Source of the DNA: Planctomycetaceae bacterium
GTDB lineage: Bacteria; Planctomycetota; Planctomycetia; Pirellulales; Pirellulaceae
Assembly: GCA_020638995.1 (NCBI GenBank)
Contig: JACKHM010000005.1
Coordinates: 434,001 to 498,000, forward strand
Reading direction: 5' to 3'
DNA length: 64,000 nucleotides
Each line of letters opens with the position of its first letter. Position 1 is the stretch's first letter. Under the pieces are notes generated by a model. The model was not told where the DNA came from and made no database searches. It saw only the letters and a list, made by a program, of their open reading frames with translations. Shown in pieces: positions 53,701 to 62,700 of this stretch. A program made the translations under genes and the position numbers.

Positions 53701-56700
53701 CGCCCGGTTGCCGACGAGCGTCACGTTGACGAGCGTGACCGGTGTGCTGGTCACGCCAGAAAGCGTGTCGGCAATGGACCGAATTCCTCCACCGTCTTGC
53801 CGCGCGGAATTTCCGGAGACCGTCGTATTGATAAGAGTCAGGGTGTCTTCGTTGTCAGTGACATGATAAATCCCGCCGCCGTCGTACGCCAAGTTGCCGG
53901 AGATCGTGCTGGCGGTGACCGTCAGTGTGCCAGTGTTGTAAACGCCGCCACCGTAGTCAGCTACGTTGCCGGAGATCGTGCTGGTGTGTATCACCAGGTT
54001 GCCAGAGTTGTAAATGCCACCACCCCGGAGTCCACTGGCCCGGTTGTTTTCGATCGTTGAGGTGGTAATTGTTAGATTGCCAGAGTTGTAAATACCTCCG
54101 CCACCGCGAGACATGAAGGGATCACCCTCGCCTGCGAAGTTGCCAGAAATCGTGCAATCTCTAATTGTGAGAAGCCCGAGGTTAGAAATTCCGCCGCCCC
54201 CGATGCTGGCGAAACCGTTAGTTATCGTCACTCCGGAGATTTCGGCACCGAGGCCGCTGACGGGATCAGCGACGACCGACGATGCAGCGAAGAACGCTTG
54301 GCCGCCATCGATCATCAAAAGACCCTGCCCTGGCCCGGTGATCGCCACGGCCTCGGTGATTCGCAGCGTGCCGAGACTCCGGTCCAGCGTGATCGTTTGC
54401 TGAGTGGGCGGCGTCGTCTCGGGAAACAACCGGGGATCAAAGGTGATCGTGTCGTGCCCGGGATTCTTGTTGGCCAGATCAAGGGCTTCGCGGAGCGACA
54501 GGTCATCAGGGTCGTAGATGAGATCGAGTTCGTCGTCGAGCGTCGTGACGGCTAGCGTCAGCGTTTGGGCTTCGTACGCTCCGATGTCGACATGCGTGCC
54601 AAACACCCGCGTAAACGGCGCGCCGCGCTGGTCGTGGGGCAGCGGACCAAAGATGTCATCGCCGTCTCCCAGGATGCCGTTGAGTCCCGGCCCTCGGACG
54701 ATTTTAATCTCGTCATCCCCACCCGCATCGATCGCCAGGCTGTCCGGGAGCAGCGCGTGCGTCATTGTCAGGCCGCCACTGTCGGCGAGCGGTGCCAGTC
54801 CCGGATTCAATTGCCCGTTTGTCGAGCCGCCAACCAGATTGCCGTTGCCATCCGCGATCGGCTTGCCATTGTCGTCTCGCGAAGATTCGCTGAAGTTCGA
54901 CTCCAATTGATGCCCGATCAAGTTGTTGTGCGACTGAGCGAGCACGACATCGCCGAAGAGGTCGCCGGGAGCTTGACCAAGATCATTCCCAACTACATTC
55001 CCCGCCACGATCGTGTTGTTGAGAACCAGGTCCGTGTTATCGGCCCAAATCCCGCCGCCAATGCCACCATCGGTGTGATCGCTGTCCGCCCGGTTGCCGA
55101 CGAGCGTCACGTTGACGAGCGTGACTGGCGTGCTGGTCACGCCAAAAAGCGTGTCAGCAATGGACCAGATCCCACCGCCATCTTGTTTCGCCGAATTTCC
55201 CGAGACCGTCGTGTTCACCAGCGTCAGACTCCCCGCCAGTGTACCAAACTGGGCGATGCCGCCGCCGTAGTAGGCTGAATTGTTGGCGATCGTGCTGGCG
55301 GTGATCGTCAGCGTGCCATCATTGGAGATGCCGCCGCCGGCGGCGGCCGAATTGTTAGCGATCGTGCTGGCGGTGATCGTCAGCGTGCCATCATTGCCGA
55401 TGCCGCCGCCTATGTTGTCGGCCGAATTGTGGGAGATCGTGCTGGCGGTGATCGTCAGCGTGCCTTCGTTGTAAATCCCCCCGCCGTAAAAGGCGTAACC
55501 ATCCGCGATCGTGACGCCGGAGAGTTCGGCACCGATTCCGGTCGCGGGGTCGGCCGTCACGGTCGAGGCAACGGCCAACACCTGCACGCCATCTGTTTCC
55601 CCCGGGCCACTCCAGCCGCCGCTGATCGTCAGCTTCTCCTGCCCTGGCCCGGTGATCGCCACCGCTTCGGTGATATACAACGTGCCGAGATCCTTCACCG
55701 AGATCGGTCGCGAAACGGTTTTTCCGTTTTCCTCGAACAACGTCGGATCGAACGTGATCGCCTGCCGGCCAGGGATCGCATTGGCCAGCGCAATGGCTTC
55801 GCGCAGCGACAGGTCGTTCTCGGCGAAAATCACTGCGCCGCTCCCATTCGTATCGAGTTCGTCATCCAAGGTGGTGACTTTCAATGGCTCGTCGTCGTGA
55901 TTGTCGAGTGAAACGGTCTGGCTGACGTTGTTGTACTTCCCATCGGAACTGCTGGCCGTGAGGTTCACCTGGTAGCCAATGATCCAGTCATGTTCGTCAT
56001 CGTCCTGACCGGTGACCGTCACAGTTTGCGGCGTGTCCCAGTTCTGCGAAGTGAACGACAGGCTGCTGGGCGAGACCGTCGCTTCGCTCAAATCGCTGCT
56101 GGTCAGCGCAATCGTGACTTCGCCGGTCGGCTGACTGTCGAGCTGGACCGTGAACGTAGCGGTGCCACCCGCTTCGGTGGTGACCAGCGCGGGCGTGCTG
56201 GTCGGCGTGATCGTGATGCCCGCCGTGTCATCGTCGGTGATCGTGCCGGTGGCGGTGTCGCGCGCCAGCGTGATGCCATCGGTGGTCGTGAGTGTGACCG
56301 TGAATGTTTCATTGTCCTCGTCGATCTGGTCGCCGAGGATCGGAATGCTGATTGGCTGGCCGAGCACGCCTACGTCGGCAAACGGGAGCGTACCGGAGGT
56401 CGCTGTGTAGTCGGCCCCGGCCGTGGCGGTGACGTTAGCGGTCTGATAGTTGACCGAAAATTCACCTCGATCGGTGCTGCGTGTGACGGTGAAGACGAGC
56501 GATTTCGAACCGTCATCACCTTCGACGACTTGCGCGTCGTCGATCGACACTTCCGGGACGATCACGTTGATTGCGTAGTCCTCAACTTCACCATCGGGCG
56601 CCAGACCCGTTGGTGTCTCGATGCCGGCGGTGCTGACACGGAAACGGGCATAGGTATCGCCTGCAGCGGCGTCGCTCGGCACGGTAATGAAGAACCGAGC

Positions 56701-59700
56701 CGGGGAGCCGTTATCAGCAGCCGGATCGTAGGTGCCAACCTGCTCGCGAACATGTTCGCTCTCGTCCCACACGCCGTTGCCGTTCCAGTCGATCCAATAG
56801 TCCACGAACGCCTCTGGTTGCTCGCCGCTTCCGGCTGTATCGAATTGAGTGTCGAGCACCAGTTCGTAACTGGCTCCGAGCACGAATTCCGAGACCGGCA
56901 CGTCGTCACCGGGATTCACGAACCACGCTCCGTCTTCGTCATCGCCGGAGCCCGTCGGACTGTTCGTATCGTCGCCGGTTGCGTCCGCTGACGGCTGCCC
57001 GTCTGGCTCCGCATCGGTTTTGTTGCCCAAACGCGGGCCATTGGACTGGATCACATGCCGCGCGCCATCGTTGATCGCCAGCGTCGGATAGAAGAGGACG
57101 TCACATTCGGCGTTGAGATCTGAATCGGTCGGACACGGGTCGGTTTCGTTCGGCACGCCGTCACCATCGACATCGGGCGGCAGATCCGGTGCGTCGCCGA
57201 AGTCGAGCTGTTCGTCTTCGTCGATGAATAACGTGAACTGGTCGCCGAAAAAGCCAGCGACCGACGCGGTGATGACAACGCTGCGGCGACCGGTCCATTG
57301 GTTGTCATTCGCGGGTGCGAATTGCACGAACCCAGAGGTATCGTTCGCAAGGTCGATCGAATCCGAGGACAAGGTGCCCGCATCGGTACGGTCGAGCGTT
57401 AAGGAAACCGTCAGGTTATTGCCTGACGCTTCATCAACATTGCTACGTTCGATTTTGACGTCGGCCTCGAAATCTTCGGGAATCGTATCGCCCCCGCTGG
57501 CAAGGCTGATCGTCAGGTACTCGTGGTCCGTCACGGTCAAGTCGGCGGAAGTGCCGAAATAGCCGGATGATTGGTCGGGGCCCGCTGAGATTTGCACAAA
57601 ACGCCCAATCGGATCGAGGCGATCGTTATCGTGGATGAAGATCGTGAACGGTTCCGACTCGATTGTGCCTGCCATAAATCTTGCCTGACCATCCGGTGTG
57701 GCGACGAAGGTATCGCTGGTGCCAAGTTGGACGTCTAGCGGAGGTAATTTGGATTGGTCACCGTCATCCCCAATGTTACTGCGTTGAAGCCGCGCCTGGA
57801 TCGAAACGGCGTCTTCACGAATGGAATTCACGTCCAGCACGACGTCGATCGTCTCAAAGTCGAGCACGTCGAAGAGCTTGACTGCGTCGGAGTAGCCCGC
57901 ACCGGAGGCCGTGACGGTCACCGGTTGCGTACCGTCCAGCATGGCATCGTCGATGATTTGCAACGGGAATTCGACAAAGGCTTCGTTGGCTGGGATCGTG
58001 ACGGTTACCGGGACGCTGGCCGCCGTTAAGTCGCTGCTGGTGAGCGAGACTTGCAACTCTTCGTCCAGGTTTTCTAGGTTGCTCCGCGCCACGCGGACCA
58101 ACTTCACCCCTTCGTTCTCGAAGTACGAATCCGCGATCGTCAGCGACAGTTCCTCGCGGTCGAGAATCGTGAACGTCGCTTGGACATCGGGATAGGGTGC
58201 GCCGGCGGACGCGGTGAGTGTCACCTCGCGGTCGCCGTCGAGGAGGAAGTTGTCGCTGGTGGGAATTGAAATCGCTGAGGATATCTGCCCAGGTTCGAAA
58301 GAGATGACTTGGACATCTTCCATTCCATCAATCACTGCGTGAAGTTCAACGTCAAGAATAGTGTCACTCGCTTGGTTCGGCCTCGCTAGGTTACCATGCA
58401 AAATTCCACCTTCCACGACACTCGCATCCGTCGTCAGAGTCAAGGATTCATGGTCGGTTACCGTGACATCGTGGCTGGCGGTCAGCGTGTTGGTGCCGAC
58501 GGAACCCTGAGCCTGGATCGTCGTCGTCTGCGGGCCGTCGATCACGCTGTCGTCGACCGCATGGAGATTGACGATCGCTTCGAACTGCCCCTTCGAGAAC
58601 GTGGCCGACGCTTGCGAGAGGACAGCCGCCGTAATGTCGCCGCTGGTCAGGTCGACCTTGAAATTGTCGTCGTCTGTGTTCGTGCGCGTGATGGTTACCG
58701 TGGCCGCATCGTTACCGGCGTTCTCGGCGAAGGTGGCTGGATCAATCACGATACTCAGTGTTTCGGCATCGGTGACCTGCAAGGCTTGTGATGCGGAAAG
58801 GAAGCCGTCGCCAGACGCCTGGATCGTGGTGGGCTGGTCGCCATCGAGCGTGTGATCGGCCACGCCAGTAATCGCGAAAGCAACAGAGGTGGCGTTCGCG
58901 GGGAGCGTGACGGTCGCCGGCACGGTCGCTTCGGTCAGGTCGCTGCTGGTCAACGTGATGTTGCGATCGGAACCGAAAGCGATTTGGACGCGCAGCGTGG
59001 CGGCTAGTTCCCCTGATTCGCTGATCGACGTCGTACCGCCAAGATCGATATTCAGTTGGGGAAGGACATGCACGACAAATGACGCATTTGCTATCTGGCC
59101 GTTCTGGTCGGTAACGGTCAGCGTGATGGTGGCGTCACCTTGCATGTTGACGGTGGGAGTGACCGTCACGGTACGATTGCGGTTGCTGCCACCGAGCAAG
59201 ATGTTTTCCTGGGGGACGAGGCTGGTGTTGGACGACGCGGCCTGAAGCTGCAGATTGCCGGCCGTCGTGTCGTCGTCTTCAATCGTGACGCTGAGCGCGC
59301 CGGTTGTGCTTCCAATGTTGATGGTCGAATCGGGAGGAGCGAGGATCGTAGGCGGGTTGCTGACGGTGACCACGAAGCTGTCGCTGGCCGTCAAATCCCC
59401 GTCGCTAACAATGACGGTGATGGTCGCCGTGCCGAATTCATTCTCGGCGGGAGTCACCGTGACGGTGCGGTTGGCTCCGCCGCCAGTGAATTCCACTTGG
59501 TCGATCAAGTTGGGATTGTCGGAGACGACTGTCGCATCCAGGATCAGGTTTCCCGCTGGGGTTTCCGTATCGGCGATCGTGAAGGTGGCCACCGCGACGG
59601 AGTTTTGCAGTATCAGTTGATTCGTGATATCGCTGATCGTGGGCGGTTCGTTGACGTCGGTGATCGTCAGCGTGAAGTCGACAGTGGCGTCGGGTGTGTT

Positions 59701-62700
59701 GCCGACGGAGGCATCGTCGACATTGATCGTCACGATGTAGGAAGTCTTTTGCACGAAGTTCAGTTGCGTTCCGGCCTTGAGGTGCAACTCGGTTCCATTC
59801 TTGATCTCGAACGAGTCCTTGTCCGCCCCGGATAGCGTTAACGTGTTCGTTCCGAGCGCATCGTCGGTCACGAAGATGTCGGCCAGTTTGGCCGAACTGG
59901 TGGTGTCGGTGTTTTCGGCGAGACTCTTGCTCGCTGGGTTCAGCGTGACGGTCGTTGGTGCTTCGTTCACGTCGATCACAACGATCGTGAACTGTGCCTT
60001 ACTCGTGCTATTATCGGCACTTGTGGCGGTCACTTCGATGATGTGAGTCGCTTTGGTCTCGTGGTCCAGACTGTTATCCGCCTTCAACGTCACCACGCCC
60101 GTGCTGCCATCGATCAGGAACAAGTCATTATCCTGCTCGCCCGCTGCTAGGCTGTAAGTGATCGTGTTGTTGGTGGCGTCCAGGTCGCTGGCCAGAGCCG
60201 TCACATGCACGATAGCTCCCGCCGTGGCGTTCTCGGCGATCGTATTGGCAGCGGAGTCGCTGTCGGTCACCGCTCCCACGTCGAACTCATCCACATCGGT
60301 CAAGTTGACTGTGACGTTGGTCAGGTCGGACGTGTTGGCACGATCGGAGACGGTGACCGTGAGCGTGAAGGAAGCCTGTCGTTCGCGGTCCAGGTCGTCG
60401 GGGTCGTTGACCGTAATCTCGCCGGTCGCCTCGTTAATGGCGAAGGCAGGATTGGTGTCGCCATCAACATCATTGTTGCCGTCGGTGATCGCCCAGCCCG
60501 AAAGTGGGTTGGCGTCGGAGGCCGCGACAGTCAGTACCGACGCGCCAGCCGCCGAGTTCTCGGCCAAGTTCGCGGATTGATTCGCGCTGATGACGGGTTT
60601 GATGTTGTCGATCGTGACGACACTGCCCGAAGTGAACGCGGGAGCGGCGTTGCCGGCCGCGTCAATGACGTTCGTGCCGCCGTTCAAATCCAACCGCAGG
60701 GTGCCGTCGTCCGTGATCGTGTTGACGGTCACGGTGTAGGTTGTGCCGCTGCCGCTGACGGAAGCGATCGCGCCGTTGGCGGTGCCGGTCTTGGTCAAGG
60801 CAAAGTCGGCTACGTCGACCTGGAACACATCGCTGTCAAAGATGACAGTGAACGTCAGTTCGTCAGCGTTGGTCGGTCCGGCTGTGGTGGGTGTAACCGA
60901 CTGGACCTGCGGCGCGGTGGTGTCGATCGTAATCGTCAGTTCGCCGGATGCCGTGCCCGTGTTGCCTGCCACGTCGGTGGCTTGAGCTTTTACCTTGTGG
61001 TCAACGGCGGCCAGCGTCGAGGCGGTCAGCGTCCAGTTGCCGCTGCCGTCCGCGGCGCCAGTGGCCAGTACGGTTGTCCCTTCAAACAACTTGACCGTTG
61101 CGCCCGCTTCCGCCGTGCCGCTGAACGTGGGCGTTGTGTCGTTGGTCAAATTGTCCGTCTGCGAGGTGCCGGTGTCCGAGGCGTCGGTCAGGTCTGGTGT
61201 CGAGGGAGCGGCCGGCGCGGTGATATCGATCGTTACTTGGAACACAGCGGAACCTGCCGACGTGTTGTTTGAAGCGTCGGTCGACTTCGCGGTGAAGTCG
61301 TGTGGTCCTTCACCGAGCGTCGTGGCGGTGTAATCGAAGCTCCAGTTGCCGTTGCCGTCACTGGCCGTGGATCCCCGGCTGGTTGTCCCCTCGAACAGTT
61401 CGATAGTCACGTTCGCGTCGGCGGTACCGTGGAAGACGAGTATTTGATCGTTGGTGATGCCGTCGCTGTTGCTGGACCCCGTGTCGTCTGTAATCCCAGT
61501 GATCGTGGGAGTCGTGGGAGCACTGGAGTCTTCCGTGATGGTCGGAACATCTGCGGCATCGGATGCATTTCCCGCCGCATCGGTGGCCGTGACCAGGAAG
61601 TTGTTGTCTGCGTTTTGGGTCAGCGTGACCTGGATCGAATACGATGTGGCGTTACCTGTCAGTTGTTGCGTTGCCAACGCCGCACCGTCGGGTGTGCCCT
61701 TGTTGTCGGAATCGGCAAACACCTTCACCAAACTGTTCGCTTCCGCTGTCCCGGTGATCGTAAAGTTGTCCGCGTTAACCGTGACGACGTCCGTCGGCAT
61801 CGAAACGGTCGGTACTCCCTGTTTCGTCAGGTCAACCGTGACATCAAAAACGCCCGATGCCCCCGACGTATTTCCGGCCAAATCAGTCGCTGTGGCGGTG
61901 ATCGTGTAATTCCCTTCGGCGAGTGTCGTCCCAGTGTAATCGAAGCTCCACTCGCCCGAACCGTTGGCCGCCGCCCTGCCTATACTGCTTCCGCCGACGA
62001 ATACCTCCACTGACGAGTTGGCTTCGGCGGTGCCGATGATCGATAGCGTCTGGTCGTTCGTAATCCCGTCGCTGTCGCTGCTTCCCGTATCGTCCGTGAT
62101 GCCGGTCACGGCGGGAGCATTCGGCGCGGTCGTGTCCACGGTGATCATCAACACGTCCGACGCGTCGCTGGAGTTGTTGGCCGCATCGGTTTGGATGGCC
62201 TTCACGTTGTGGTCGCCTTCGGCCAGCGACACGTCGATACTGAACGTCCCGGAAACAACGGTTGCTGTTCCGAGGAACTCGCCATTGTCGATCGCGCCGT
62301 CATTGTTGGCGTCGGAAAACAGCGTGACCATCGCGCCGGTCTCGCCGGAGCCGCCGATGGTCAAGCCGCTGGTGTTTTTGGTGATGTTGTCCGTGTTGGA
62401 CGATCCCGAATCGTCGTCGTCGTCGGCCAGATCGAGCCCGGTTGGTTTGGTGGGCGCCGTGATGTCGATGACGAGTTCGTCGCTGGTGATGTCGGTTCCG
62501 ACGTTGTTCGCCGCGTCGGTTGCCGTGACGGAGACGTTGTACGTACCTGCGGTCAGCGCCGTCAGTTCATCGTTGGCCAAGGTCCACGTCCCGTCCACGT
62601 TGTTCGTGGCGGTCTTGGTCTGCCCGCCAACCATGACCGAAATCGTGGCCGCGGCGTCATTGACTGTGCCGGTCAACTGCGGCGTGGTGTCGTTCGTGGT

